Source: JBBDKV01 sp040879165
GTDB lineage: Bacteria; Patescibacteriota; Microgenomatia; UBA1400; PJMF01
Assembly: GCA_040879165.1 (NCBI GenBank)
Contig: JBBDKV010000028.1
Coordinates: 1 to 59,895, forward strand
Direction of reading: 5' to 3'
DNA: 59,895 nt
Shown here: positions 42,637-51,988 of the stretch, piece by piece
Layout: each line of letters begins with the position of its first letter
Position numbering within the stretch: position 1 is the first letter of the stretch
The notes under the pieces: generated by a model
What the model was told of the DNA's origin: nothing
What the model saw: the letters and a program-made list of their open reading frames with translations, nothing else
Database searches by the model: none
Program-made: the position numbers and the translations under genes

Positions 42637-43329
42637 TCAAACTTTGATACCTGTTTTATTTAATGCCACAGTTATTATTTGTGCGCAAGTATCGCTAACA
42701 TGTGTATTATTATGCACGACATATGGTCGCAGAGTGTTCTTATTTATTTTCCAAAATGCGTACTCATCAGCAATTCTCTGTTTAAAATTTGGCCTTAAAC
42801 GGGTTAGCCATTCTTCTTTTGATCCAGCTCGTTCTTTAGCACGTTCATATAATGTACTTAGGTGGGAAACACCAAGAAAAATAGGTACGATGATGTGTGA
42901 AGGGAGCATCCCGTCGCTTGAAAGAAGAGAAGTAATTTCAAGCAGTCTATTAGGGCTCACTTTCCAAACTATGTGTTCATTATTGCGCTGAGGAATCATT
43001 TGTTCAATACTAGTCCCTACTAGCACTGTAGTATTTGTGCCCTGAGTATACTCGATATATTCAATCAATGCCTCTTGAGCAATTTTTTCACGAAATAACA
43101 CAGTGTCAAGATAATCATAGTCTGGGTTATCGGCTTCTTCCAACCTTGGCTTTTTAGTACTGTAATTACGAATTGCCCTAAAGTTCAATCCGCGTTTTGG
43201 ACCCTCTAAAGGCAGTGATTTAATGACAGTGTCCTTACCAACTGCAGTAGGTCCCGATACTACAAGTAATTTGCTTCCTGATTCCTGTAATTTTTCTACA
43301 TTGGAGTTAAATATTTCGTAGTTGAACAT
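42637..43329 (-). CDS. Guanylate-kinase-like P-loop protein
   Basis: 230 aa. Walker A is GPTAVGKDT, followed by an NYSTKKPR-x-EEADNPDYDYL segment that parallels the GMP-binding region of guanylate kinase (T-R-P-R...G-x-DY). It carries about 25 extra residues compared with Gmk, and the classical Arg residues are only partly kept. It may phosphorylate a modified nucleotide instead of GMP. It follows the NUDIX gene by 13 nt and precedes the radical-SAM gene by 92 nt. Confidence 0.75.
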   Translation of the reverse strand: MFNYEIFNSNVEKLQESGSKLLVVSGPTAVGKDTVIKSLPLEGPKRGLNFRAIRNYSTKKPRLEEADNPDYDYLDTVLFREKIAQEALIEYIEYTQGTNTTVLVGTSIEQMIPQRNNEHIVWKVSPNRLLEITSLLSSDGMLPSHIIVPIFLGVSHLSTLYERAKERAGSKEEWLTRLRPNFKQRIADEYAFWKINKNTLRPYVVHNNTHVSDTCAQIITVALNKTGIKV

Positions 43330-43342
43330 ATGAATGTCATTT

Positions 43343-43768
43343 TCAAACTAGTTTGAATGTTGCAATTGCAAGAGTAACAAGTGGAAATGATTGGATCTTA
43401 GCCATGTCTTTGAGTTCAAACCATCGGATGTCATTAGCATCTGGGTCTTGAGTTATGTTTAAGTCAGCTGACTGAGATGTTGCAATAAGGAACAAATGAA
43501 ACAGAGTCATTTGATCATTGAAGTCAGAATTCGGCACTTCTACTGTTTTGTGCGCAATATGCGTGAATGACTTCAAAGTAAGCTCCTCTTCTAACTCGCG
43601 AGCAATCGTCTCACTAGGCAACTCTCCTTCTTCTACAGCACCTCCTGGCAGGTGCCATCTATTATGTTTATGGGGTTTTTCTGGTTGCTGCCTTCTTGTT
43701 AGTAAAATCTGAGATTTACCTTCTTGGTCAAGAATTACGGCGACTGCAGCTTGAAGAGATTCTGGCAT
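43343..43768 (-). CDS. NUDIX hydrolase
   Basis: 141 aa. The NUDIX box is GGAVEEGELPSETIARELEEE, matching Gx5Ex7REUxEE. The N-terminal half has LTRRQQPEKPHKHNRW and the tail is short. These enzymes split nucleoside diphosphates linked to another moiety; the substrate is not predictable. First gene of a three-gene minus-strand cluster. Confidence 0.9.
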   Translation of the reverse strand: MPESLQAAVAVILDQEGKSQILLTRRQQPEKPHKHNRWHLPGGAVEEGELPSETIARELEEELTLKSFTHIAHKTVEVPNSDFNDQMTLFHLFLIATSQSADLNITQDPDANDIRWFELKDMAKIQSFPLVTLAIATFKLV

Positions 43769-43821
43769 GTATTTACTTTCTCTCAGGTATGCGACCTAGT
43801 ATGATACCACAAAAACTATAA

Positions 43822-44346
43822 ACCACTCTTCAGAAAAAAGTATTGACTTTTATTCACCATTTGGCATTAGATTTTTGCAGTGGAGGAATTATTGAAGAAT
43901 TATCACATTTATTGCGCTTACCTACAAAGTCTACAATGCTTTCTTATCAAGGATATACGATTGTTGGGGGTGTAAGAATTGTTGAAAATTATCCATTAAC
44001 TTTCGATCAACTACTGGAAAGACTAGCGGTATTGGGTACGAGACATGTTCGTATTGCTGGTGAGCGAAAAAAGATCTTTAGCAAAATAGCGCTAACTTCA
44101 GGGAAGGGGTTTATGAGTGAGTTTTTTGATCAATTAAAACCAGAGGTGTATATTGCGGGAGAGTTTGAGCAGGAAGCTACTAAGTACGCAGAAGATTTGG
44201 GAATACTGTTAGTCGAACTCTCACATCATGGGAGTGAGGTAGCGCCTTTGAAAAAGATTAGTAAAAAATTGTCAAAAGTATTCGCTGTACCTGTCTGTGA
44301 TATTGAAATTGATGATACTATAGAAACTGTTTTTTTAAATGACTAA
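43822..44346 (+). pseudogene. 5'-truncated Nif3/DUF34-like gene
   Basis: The open frame begins right behind a stop at 43819 and has no ATG near its start (a TTG lies at 43843). What remains aligns with the second half of Nif3-like proteins: an IHHLALDF-SGGIIEEL segment equivalent to the usual H-x-x-LD...GG region, then GEFEQE and SHHGSE with the conserved metal-binding His and Glu. The first ~90 residues, with the other metal-binding histidines, are absent. It ends 9 nt before the convergent secreted-protein gene. Confidence 0.55.
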
Positions 44347-44355
44347 GGTAATACA

Positions 44356-46341
44356 TTATAAATTTGGTTGATCAAGTGCTTCTTGCTCAGATTCCTGGAG
44401 CGCTCTTGTTTTATCTGCCAAAAAGCTTCTGAGATAGCGATAGGCATTGACTGGATTAATGCAGCTGAGTGGCTGTACTTTACAGTTTGGTACAAGATAC
44501 ACAGTTTCAGTTGCACTAAACCCGCCCTCTGCGTGAACAGTGACTGTCGCTGACATATGTTGACTAGATTCAATGTCAATCAGAACCATGCCGTTTTGAC
44601 TATTTGAATCAAAAACACTGGTTTTTACCTCTGGACTAGTAACCTCCACGGTTGGCAGTCTGGATAGTTTAACTGGATTTCCTGCTGCATTTCTGGGAAA
44701 GAAAGCTAGGCGAACTGGATTTCGACCGGCTACCGCGTAGCGATTGTTGACGTAGAGTGAACTCTGATCTTGGTCAGGAATGCCATATGCTGCCTCGGGA
44801 AATAGATCAGACCTGAATGCATCTCTAATTGTTGCTAAGTTTGTTTCATCAACTTGAAAATTAATTGTGTTGTCAATCATTTCCATGCTCCACGTTGGTT
44901 GATTCTCGCTTTGTGGATACGTGAGGTTGGTAATGTCAGCAAATTGAGAGTCAATTTCGATAGCATCAGGATGGAAAATCGCAATTGGCTGGTCATTCAC
45001 CGTTAGCACGGCTTGAGAGTTAGTTTTTTCCACAGTCACATTAGCACTATCTCCCTTGAAAAGAGTGATTCGTTCAGGCGACCCTTGCTCTGGTTTGCGA
45101 TTGGACAGGAAATCATTATATGTTTCAAGTCCAGCTGTTTCAGATCCATAAAAGCGCGACCCATCAAGTGTGAATGGAACCACCCACCAGCCTGCCGCTG
45201 CTGCCTTTTCGTCTAGATAAGGGTCTGTAAAATCTGGGTGATAGAGGCGAATGTCACTGATAAAGATCTCATCACTAGATTGGCGAATTCTGGCTCTATA
45301 GTTATCACTGCGAACCCACCATGCTTGTGCAGTTTGGTCGTGCTGCATGTCTGATCCTGCGTAGACAAATACTTCGTCTTGTGTAGTGGCAACAATTTGT
45401 GGCAGTTGGCTAATTGCAATTACGGTGCTAGCTTCAGTTTGAGCCCAGTTGCTTACATAGTCGATTTGTCGCAGGTATTCTTGTTGGTAAGCTTCAACCA
45501 TCGAGTTTTCTAAACCAAGCAATGCGAATGTGTATTCATTCGGTTGTTGGTGAGCTTGATTGAAAAGAAATTCAAAGTAGGAAAATGGAGCACCGCGCAG
45601 TCCGTAGTCGTTCGGTTGGGAAGTAAAGGCATTAGTTCGATCGCCGTAGTTATAGACAGGATCGGTGATAGTTTGACGTACGATCACAGGCATTTCTTGA
45701 TTGTTTGAGTCTGGAATTAGGGCCCAATTATTAGTGGGAAAATATGGATAGTGCATTGGCCCACCATAGAGTGTGTAGCTATCTGTGCCAAATTGTTCGC
45801 GAGTAATTTGATGGGTGAGCACACCATATGTTTCTTTGATATAGCGTAATGAGTATGGGTCGATCATCCAGGAAGTAGTAAAGTCTGGATATTGGTCAAA
45901 CAGTTGATTATATGCTTCGAACATAGTGTCAATTAGTTTTTGTCGGTCTTCAATCTCATAGCCAACCAGCATTGAGTGCTGGGCTTGATACCAGCTAGTT
46001 GAGTTACCAAGGTACTCGACCCCTGCTGCTGCAGCCAGATTTGGAGTAATTTCTAATAGTAAGCCATATTCTTGAGAAGGTTGTTGCTCAATTATGTGTT
46101 GATATTCTTCGTCAATGAGTGCGTCATAGCGTAAAGCAAAGTGTGCCTGAAGATTATGTTGGTCGAAAGTCTGCAACTGGGTTTGAAAGAACCCAATATT
46201 GCCCTCATCACAACACTCACCACCTCTCACTTGATTGATAAAAATCGTGTAGTGATTTGTTTGTGCTGTGACAGGTGCAATGCTTGATGAAAAGCTACAC
46301 ACAGCAATGATTGTGATGAAGAGATTTTTGATTGAGAGCAT
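44356..46341 (-). CDS. Large secreted deacetylase-like protein
   Basis: 661 aa with a signal peptide ending near PVTAQ. The first ~330 residues match a family common in CPR genomes: VRGGECC, LRYDAL, EITPNLAAAAGV, GYE and SWMIDPYSL, arranged like a NodB/polysaccharide-deacetylase (GH57-like) barrel. The C-terminal half is beta-rich, perhaps one or two Ig-like domains. It may act on surface or host glycans; its activity is unproven. Two cysteine pairs suggest disulfides outside the cell. Confidence 0.7.
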   Translation of the reverse strand: MLSIKNLFITIIAVCSFSSSIAPVTAQTNHYTIFINQVRGGECCDEGNIGFFQTQLQTFDQHNLQAHFALRYDALIDEEYQHIIEQQPSQEYGLLLEITPNLAAAAGVEYLGNSTSWYQAQHSMLVGYEIEDRQKLIDTMFEAYNQLFDQYPDFTTSWMIDPYSLRYIKETYGVLTHQITREQFGTDSYTLYGGPMHYPYFPTNNWALIPDSNNQEMPVIVRQTITDPVYNYGDRTNAFTSQPNDYGLRGAPFSYFEFLFNQAHQQPNEYTFALLGLENSMVEAYQQEYLRQIDYVSNWAQTEASTVIAISQLPQIVATTQDEVFVYAGSDMQHDQTAQAWWVRSDNYRARIRQSSDEIFISDIRLYHPDFTDPYLDEKAAAAGWWVVPFTLDGSRFYGSETAGLETYNDFLSNRKPEQGSPERITLFKGDSANVTVEKTNSQAVLTVNDQPIAIFHPDAIEIDSQFADITNLTYPQSENQPTWSMEMIDNTINFQVDETNLATIRDAFRSDLFPEAAYGIPDQDQSSLYVNNRYAVAGRNPVRLAFFPRNAAGNPVKLSRLPTVEVTSPEVKTSVFDSNSQNGMVLIDIESSQHMSATVTVHAEGGFSATETVYLVPNCKVQPLSCINPVNAYRYLRSFLADKTRALQESEQEALDQPNL

Positions 46342-46414
46342 ATGGTTATAATTACGTATTCTACTACATGGTATCTAGACAATCTTGTTTGTATTTTTCA
46401 TAAGTGGTCAGCAC

Positions 46415-46487
46415 ATTTTTCCAGAGAATTTTCTAATTCTTCAATTTAAGGTAGATCTAAGTGATTTGTTGGTTCGTCCAGAATCAG
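46415..46487 (-). pseudogene. Fragment of an ABC-F ATPase gene
   Basis: 73 bp that match 48981-49053 (inside the ABC-F gene) at 69 of 73 positions. On the minus strand it encodes LDEPTNHLDLP, then a TAA where the intact gene has a Ser codon, then IEELENSLEK. It is an isolated piece 2.5 kb from the intact gene, probably left by duplication and deletion. Confidence 0.8.
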
Positions 46488-46529
46488 TACAATGCTGCCT
46501 GTCTGACAAAACAACTGATATAATAAATC

Positions 46530-46910
46530 ATGTTTAAAAACAGCACTTCCTTTAATGTGCTCTACACAAATGATATCACTAACACACGTCGATTTTTTAG
46601 TGGATTTGGACTTGAAATTCAAGAACTTGATGCAGAGAAAGTTGTAGTGATTTTTGGTTCATTTGAGCTGCATTTTATTTTGAGATCAGCTGAGTCAACA
46701 AAGGATTATCAGTACATCACTGAAGTAAAAAATTGTGGTCAAGGAATCATTTTTTATATTCAGACAACAGATATCGATGGTGCTAAGGAGCTCATTGAAA
46801 AACATGGCGGCGTGATAAAGTCGCCAATATTTACTAATCATTGGAATTGCAGGGAGTTGCTGTTCGAAGATCCCAATGGCTATAAATTTGCGGTATTTCA
46901 AGAAGTTTGA
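46530..46910 (+). CDS. VOC (glyoxalase-fold) family protein
   Basis: 126 aa with the two beta-alpha-beta3 modules of the vicinal-oxygen-chelate fold: FNVLYTNDITNTRRFF at the N-terminus and LLFEDPNGYKFAVFQ at the C-terminus. Metal-ligand positions are only partly kept, so it may be a binding protein or an enzyme. Leaderless (TATAAT ends 5 nt before the ATG). The next gene starts 4 nt after its stop, so the two are co-translated. Confidence 0.8.
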   Translation: MFKNSTSFNVLYTNDITNTRRFFSGFGLEIQELDAEKVVVIFGSFELHFILRSAESTKDYQYITEVKNCGQGIIFYIQTTDIDGAKELIEKHGGVIKSPIFTNHWNCRELLFEDPNGYKFAVFQEV

Positions 46911-46913
46911 AGT

Positions 46914-48161
46914 ATGTATTTGATCAAATTAGACAAGGAGATTGTGAACATTAATCAATTTTTTTCAAAAATAAAAGAAGAAGAGGTGCGAAATAGCTCA
47001 TTTTTGCATTTAACAGCAAACGAGCCAGTCATGTCTCAGACCGCTCGATCATTTATGAGTTCTAAGTTAGCTGATAGGTATTTCATGGGCGCGGGAGTAG
47101 ATGGCAAGGTAGATCTTGGTCCGTTAACAGCTCTTGGTTTTCCCGGAGTGGCTGAGTTGGTTGAAGCTGCTGAGAATGCAGCAAAAGAAATGCTTGGAGC
47201 TCAAATTGTAAACTTGAGCTGTCTTTCTGGTGTTCATGCAATGATGTGCGCTATTTTGTCGACAACTGAGCCGGGAGATGTAGTTATGACAGTGCATCAT
47301 GATCACGGCGGGCATTTTGCAACTCAAGGTATTTTGGATCGAGTCGGCAGAAAGCATGTTTTTGCAGAATATGATTTTAAGACACTGTCATTCGATACAG
47401 AAAAGCTGGCTCAAAAATATCAAGAATCAGGTGCCAAAGCATTTTACATGGATGTTTCTTATTATGTTAATCCACACAATTTAAGAGAAATCAGAGAAGC
47501 GTTGGGTGCAGAAGCAATTATTATTTATGATGCCAGTCACACCATGGGGTTGATTATGGGTCAGACATTTCAAGATCCTTTTGTTGAAGGCGCAGATGTA
47601 ATTTGTGCTAACACACATAAGACATTACCTGGTCCGCACAAAGGCATGATTGCATTTAAAAATGCAAAATTAGGTGAAAAAGCGAATGATATTATAGATG
47701 ATTGTTTGTATTCCACACCCCAATTACATCACATGATTGCACTTGCTACCACTATCTTGGAAATGAAAGAATTCGGTCAAGCGTATGCTCAGCAGGTTAT
47801 CATAAATTCAAACGCTCTGGGCACTGCATTATCTAAACGAGGAATGGAAGTTCGTAACGCTAATACTGGTCGTTATTCTGAAAATCATCAAGTACACCTC
47901 TTATCTAAAAAAATTGGAGATTATCGGGATCTGTATGATCGGTTACACAAAAATAACATCACCAGTAATTTTGACAATGTTTTTGATACTGGAATGTTTT
48001 TGAGAATTGGTACCCAGGAAGTGACGCGAAGGGGAATGAAAGAAACCGAGATGCAGCAGATTGCAGCCTTTATTGATCGGGCATTTAAAGGAGAGTTGTT
48101 TTCTGATGAGGTTGCTCGTTTTGTGAGCAAATTTCAGAAGGTGGAGTATTCGTTTGATTAA
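46914..48161 (+). CDS. SHMT-like fold-type I PLP enzyme
   Basis: 415 aa. It resembles serine hydroxymethyltransferase: LTANEPVMS and LADRYFMG near the N-terminus, VHHDHGGH in the middle, DASHTMGL as the cofactor aspartate region, and the Schiff-base lysine in NTHKTLPGPHKG. Folate-binding features of true GlyA are not obvious, and GPHKG replaces the usual GPRGG, so it is likely an SHMT-like aldolase or lyase on another amino acid. It is coupled to the VOC gene and followed by a methyltransferase. Confidence 0.8.
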   Translation: MYLIKLDKEIVNINQFFSKIKEEEVRNSSFLHLTANEPVMSQTARSFMSSKLADRYFMGAGVDGKVDLGPLTALGFPGVAELVEAAENAAKEMLGAQIVNLSCLSGVHAMMCAILSTTEPGDVVMTVHHDHGGHFATQGILDRVGRKHVFAEYDFKTLSFDTEKLAQKYQESGAKAFYMDVSYYVNPHNLREIREALGAEAIIIYDASHTMGLIMGQTFQDPFVEGADVICANTHKTLPGPHKGMIAFKNAKLGEKANDIIDDCLYSTPQLHHMIALATTILEMKEFGQAYAQQVIINSNALGTALSKRGMEVRNANTGRYSENHQVHLLSKKIGDYRDLYDRLHKNNITSNFDNVFDTGMFLRIGTQEVTRRGMKETEMQQIAAFIDRAFKGELFSDEVARFVSKFQKVEYSFD

Positions 48162-48217
48162 GCTGATATGGTTGATAGATCCAGGCTTGAGGTCGTTTTG
48201 TGTAAAAAATTATTTTT

Positions 48218-48877
48218 ATGAAAATCTCAGGATTTAAAGAAACTATCGAGTGGTACGATCACAATGCACAGCAGTATGCTGAGGCAAGTAAAGATTTGGT
48301 ATCTCATGATCAGCTTGCAGCATTCGTTGAGCTGTTAGCTGAAGATAGTAGGATTCTGGACGCTGGTTGTGGTTCGGGCAGGGATACTGCGTTATTGAGT
48401 AGTAAAGGACTTAATACGATTGGTCTTGACCTCTCAAGTGGCTTAATAGCTGAAGCAAGAAAAAGGTTTCCTGACCAGGAATTTATCGCTGGCAGCTTTT
48501 TGGCATTGCCATTTAATGATGAATCTTTTGATGGTGTCTGGGCACATGCCTCATTGGTTCATCTGGAAACGGAGACTGATGTTAAGCAAGCTTTAACTGA
48601 ATTTAAGAGAGTCTTAAAAACGGGCGGCATTTTGCATGTCCTCGTGAAAGCGCAGACTGCAGCAGATAAAACGGCAGTAGTTTCTGACAAGCTCTCAGGT
48701 CATGATCGATTTTTTCAATACTTCACCTTAGATGAAGTGTCATCATTATTACAAGAGCACAATTTTGAAGTCATTCAGTCTGAGCAATATAACGAGGCGG
48801 AGAGGGATCCAAACGGTAGGCCAGAAGTGGAGTGGATAGCAGTTTTGAGTAAAAAAACGCTCGTTGCTGCTAGGTAG
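48218..48877 (+). CDS. Class I SAM-dependent methyltransferase
   Basis: 219 aa. Motif I is ILDAGCGSGRD, motif II GLDLS, and the catalytic-side segment is FDGVWAHASLVHL, typical of the Methyltransf_11/25 group acting on small molecules. Tightly packed after the PLP enzyme (56 nt), so the three genes 46530-48877 may work together. Substrate unknown. Confidence 0.88.
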   Translation: MKISGFKETIEWYDHNAQQYAEASKDLVSHDQLAAFVELLAEDSRILDAGCGSGRDTALLSSKGLNTIGLDLSSGLIAEARKRFPDQEFIAGSFLALPFNDESFDGVWAHASLVHLETETDVKQALTEFKRVLKTGGILHVLVKAQTAADKTAVVSDKLSGHDRFFQYFTLDEVSSLLQEHNFEVIQSEQYNEAERDPNGRPEVEWIAVLSKKTLVAAR

Positions 48878-48903
48878 TTCTAAATTTTCCAGTGGGCAGG
48901 ATG

Positions 48904-50526
48904 TCAAATCTCCACCACTTTCCCACCCATTCGTTTGACGAAATAAGTGTCGTGGGTGATGTACAGAATGCCGCCGGCAAATTTTTCCAGGGAGTTTTCT
49001 AATTCTTCAATTGAAGGTAGATCTAAGTGATTTGTTGGTTCGTCTAGAATCAGCAGATTTGGTTCGCCGATAAACATTTTTATTAGTTGAAATCGTGCCT
49101 TCTGCCCACCCGATAGATGTGCTATTTTTTGCCTACCATCTTGAATGGGGTCGAACAAGTATTGTGCCAACAACTTTTTGACTTGCTGAGTGTCAATTGG
49201 TACTTTTTTCTCATCATAACTGAGCATGATCGCATCTTCGAGCGGGAGCGATAAGTAACGCTCACTGATTTCTTGTTCGTACTCACCGATACGCAGGTCA
49301 GGGTCAACTAGAATTTCACCTTCCAGCTGTTTGGCGATCGGCTTGTGTCCTTTTGCTAGCGAGAGTATGGTGCGCACGAGCGTACTCTTTCCTGCACCAT
49401 TTTTACCTTTGATAAATACCCGATCAGTTGCGCCGACTGTAAAACTCAGCCCGCTAAAAACTGGCTCTGTGTATCCTAAAGCGAGGTTCCTGACCCTGAT
49501 CAAATCAGAGCTGTGTTTGTTTTCTGTGACGGTGGTAATCTGAATATTTTTTTGTTTAAATTTGTGATACGAATCGACTACTTTTTTATCCATAGCATCG
49601 ACTGAATCTTGATCAATCCAAAAAGATGGCTTGACAGTTTCAGCTTTTATTTTTTCGTACTCTCGCAGCCATTGATCGTAGCGCGTTTTCCATGCCTTAC
49701 TTTTGGCGCGCATTTGCATGCCCCACTCAACTCGTTTTTTGGCTTCTTGGAGTCGGTTGAGCTGGTCTGAATACAGTTTTACTGATGTGAGGGTTTGATT
49801 GGCATTTTGGGAAATGTATTTATCGTAATTACCCTTGAAAATGTCAATTTTTTGTTCTTTTAGCTCAATAATTCTATTGACGCTGCGTAGTACATCGCGA
49901 TCGTGGGTGACCACGACTACTGTTTGTGAAAGCCTACTCATCCAATTTATAAAACGATTTTTCCCCAAGTAATCCATGTGATTGGTGGGTTCGTCGACGA
50001 GTAAGAGGTCGGATTGTGAGAACATCATCCGGGTCATCTCCACGTAGCGCTTTTCCCCACCTGAAAGCTTGGCAAGCGGCATCTGTGCTGCCTCAGTTGA
50101 CATGCCAAAATCTTTGAGCGTGCTTGTAATTGCCGCTTCAATGTTGAAGTATTTTCTTTCTGTACAGTATTCCAAGACCTTTAGATAGCGATCAAGGTTG
50201 GTGGTAAGACCTTGTTCATAATCAGAGATGACCTTGAGGTACTGATGGTAATTGGGAACACTGTTTAGGATATACTCCAATGCTGATTGTTGAGCATCTT
50301 CAATATGTTCTTGCTTGGTGAGTGTAATGCGCAGACCCTTGCGACTTTCAACCTGACCGCCGAAATCTGTGTCTTCACCGCTGAGAATTTTGAGCAGGGT
50401 GGTTTTGCCGTATCCGTTTCTCCCCACCAAAGCAATTTTTTCGCCGTCACTAATACTAAAGCTCAGATCTTTAAACAGATTCTTAGCGCCAATGGATTTT
50501 GATAGGTTAGTGGTTCCAATTAACAG
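48904..50526 (-). CDS. ABC-F family ATPase with an apparent CTG start
   Basis: Two ATPase domains without membrane segments: Walker A GRNGYGKTT (residues 35-43) and GKNGAGKST, signatures LSGGEKR and LSGGQKA, and two LVDEPTNH/LDEPTNH Walker B motifs, joined by a charged linker. ABC-F proteins act at the ribosome. The family N-terminus (LIGTTNLSKSIG-KNLFKDLSF) is complete only if translation begins at CTG 50526, which lies 7 nt after TATAAT (50534-50539). No ATG exists in that stretch; a GTG at 50430 would cut off the first strand. Length is then 540 aa, normal for the family. Confidence 0.85.
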   Translation of the reverse strand: MLIGTTNLSKSIGAKNLFKDLSFSISDGEKIALVGRNGYGKTTLLKILSGEDTDFGGQVESRKGLRITLTKQEHIEDAQQSALEYILNSVPNYHQYLKVISDYEQGLTTNLDRYLKVLEYCTERKYFNIEAAITSTLKDFGMSTEAAQMPLAKLSGGEKRYVEMTRMMFSQSDLLLVDEPTNHMDYLGKNRFINWMSRLSQTVVVVTHDRDVLRSVNRIIELKEQKIDIFKGNYDKYISQNANQTLTSVKLYSDQLNRLQEAKKRVEWGMQMRAKSKAWKTRYDQWLREYEKIKAETVKPSFWIDQDSVDAMDKKVVDSYHKFKQKNIQITTVTENKHSSDLIRVRNLALGYTEPVFSGLSFTVGATDRVFIKGKNGAGKSTLVRTILSLAKGHKPIAKQLEGEILVDPDLRIGEYEQEISERYLSLPLEDAIMLSYDEKKVPIDTQQVKKLLAQYLFDPIQDGRQKIAHLSGGQKARFQLIKMFIGEPNLLILDEPTNHLDLPSIEELENSLEKFAGGILYITHDTYFVKRMGGKVVEI

Positions 50527-50533
50527 AAGGGTT

Positions 50534-50539
50534 ATTATA
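50534..50539 (-). promoter_or_regulatory. -10 element of the ABC-F gene
   Basis: TATAAT on the minus strand, 7 nt before the presumed CTG start, the same geometry as other leaderless genes here. Confidence 0.55.
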
Positions 50540-50769
50540 CCTTAGATAGCCATAGTATTTCTAATAGTGGTTGCCAGCTGGACCATGTCTTGTTTTCAAG
50601 ATAGCTTGAATAGGTAAAGCTCAGAATTCAGAATAGGGGATGCATCTATTTTTATACATATGACGCTCACACGATACTTTCTGAAATGGAAAAGCGTTTT
50701 GATGCTCTGATATACTGTGAATGGAGTTAGCGCATAACAATCCATTAGAGAATCCAGGTATGTGTACGT

Positions 50770-51912
50770 ATGAAAAATCACTTAATTGTCATTAGTGTTT
50801 GTGTTTTTTTGAGCGCGGTCATTTTACAATTATTTTACTTACTCCAAAATCAAACTCACACACTTCCAATGTATGTATATGATTCAAGCAATGAAAAGCA
50901 GCTGCAGACTGCACCAACTACCACTCCTGCCCCAATCACTACACCCCCACCTTCGCCAACAATCACTCTTGCTCAGCCGAAACCAGCTGCATCTGTGCCG
51001 ATTAATGTTCATTATTTTCAGACCTTTAATAACTGTGGCCCTGCCTCACTAGCCATGATGCTGTCACATTTTGAGATGTATCGAACTCAGCAAGAGCTGG
51101 GCAATCAACTTCGTCCATACCAGGTTGCTTCAGGTGACAACGATGATAAATCCACCACTTTGCAAGAGATAGCGGACAAGGCAGAAGAGTTTGGGCTGGT
51201 GGCCTATCATCGACCAGCGGGGGATATTGCGTTGCTCAAGCAGCTGCTTAATAATGGCTTTCCCGTTTTGACCAGAACTTGGCTATCAGCGACTGAAGAT
51301 ATTGGGCACTATCGAGTGGTCAAGGGCTATGATGATGAGCAAGAAGTGATCGTTCAAGATGATTCGTTGCAGGGCAAAGATTTGAATTTTTCCTATGCAG
51401 ATTTTAATGTCATGTGGGAGAAATTTGGTTACGAGTATCTTGTGCTAGCTGAGCCAGAGGATGCGCCGGTGGTTGAGGCAATTTTGGGAGAAATGCTCGA
51501 TACTTCTGTTGCCTGGCAACAAGCCTATCAAGATTTTGAGCAGCGGTTAGAAAACAATCCTGATGACATATATACGAGATTTAACCTCAGTGTTGCGGCG
51601 TATTACTTGGGTGAGCATCAGGAGTCAGTTCAGCACTTTGAAATGGTCGAGTCCCAGCTTCCATTCAGAACGCTTTGGTATCAGCGAGAGCCGTTGCTGG
51701 CATATCAGCAGCTTGGGCAATATGACGAACTGCTGCCTCGCATTGAACATATTTTGAACAATGGCAATCGTGCGTATAGTGAACTTTATCAGATTCGAGG
51801 CGAAGTCTATCTTGATCAAGGTGATGTTGAGACAGCTCGCAGAGAGTTTGAATTGGCAGTACGCTATAATGAAAATTATCAGCCAGCACGTGAGGCATTG
51901 GAGCAGTTGTGA
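50770..51912 (+). CDS. Anchored C39-like peptidase with TPR repeats
   Basis: 380 aa. An N-terminal helix is followed by a Thr/Pro-rich linker (about 47-75). The Peptidase_C39_2-type domain has NNCGPAS with Cys89 and GHYRVV with His180, followed by an aspartate (GYDDE). The last ~130 residues hold three TPR-like repeats. It probably acts outside the membrane on a protein or peptide. A TATACT (50711-50716) lies 53 nt upstream and 4 nt before an ATG of a 24-codon frame (50721) that overlaps this start in another frame; this could be a leader peptide. Confidence 0.8.
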   Translation: MKNHLIVISVCVFLSAVILQLFYLLQNQTHTLPMYVYDSSNEKQLQTAPTTTPAPITTPPPSPTITLAQPKPAASVPINVHYFQTFNNCGPASLAMMLSHFEMYRTQQELGNQLRPYQVASGDNDDKSTTLQEIADKAEEFGLVAYHRPAGDIALLKQLLNNGFPVLTRTWLSATEDIGHYRVVKGYDDEQEVIVQDDSLQGKDLNFSYADFNVMWEKFGYEYLVLAEPEDAPVVEAILGEMLDTSVAWQQAYQDFEQRLENNPDDIYTRFNLSVAAYYLGEHQESVQHFEMVESQLPFRTLWYQREPLLAYQQLGQYDELLPRIEHILNNGNRAYSELYQIRGEVYLDQGDVETARREFELAVRYNENYQPAREALEQL

Positions 51913-51988
51913 ACAACAATTAGTTCGTTTGGCAAGTTTGTCGCGAATTGGTCAGTGAAAAGTGCATCGCAGTTGGTTATAAACGTCT

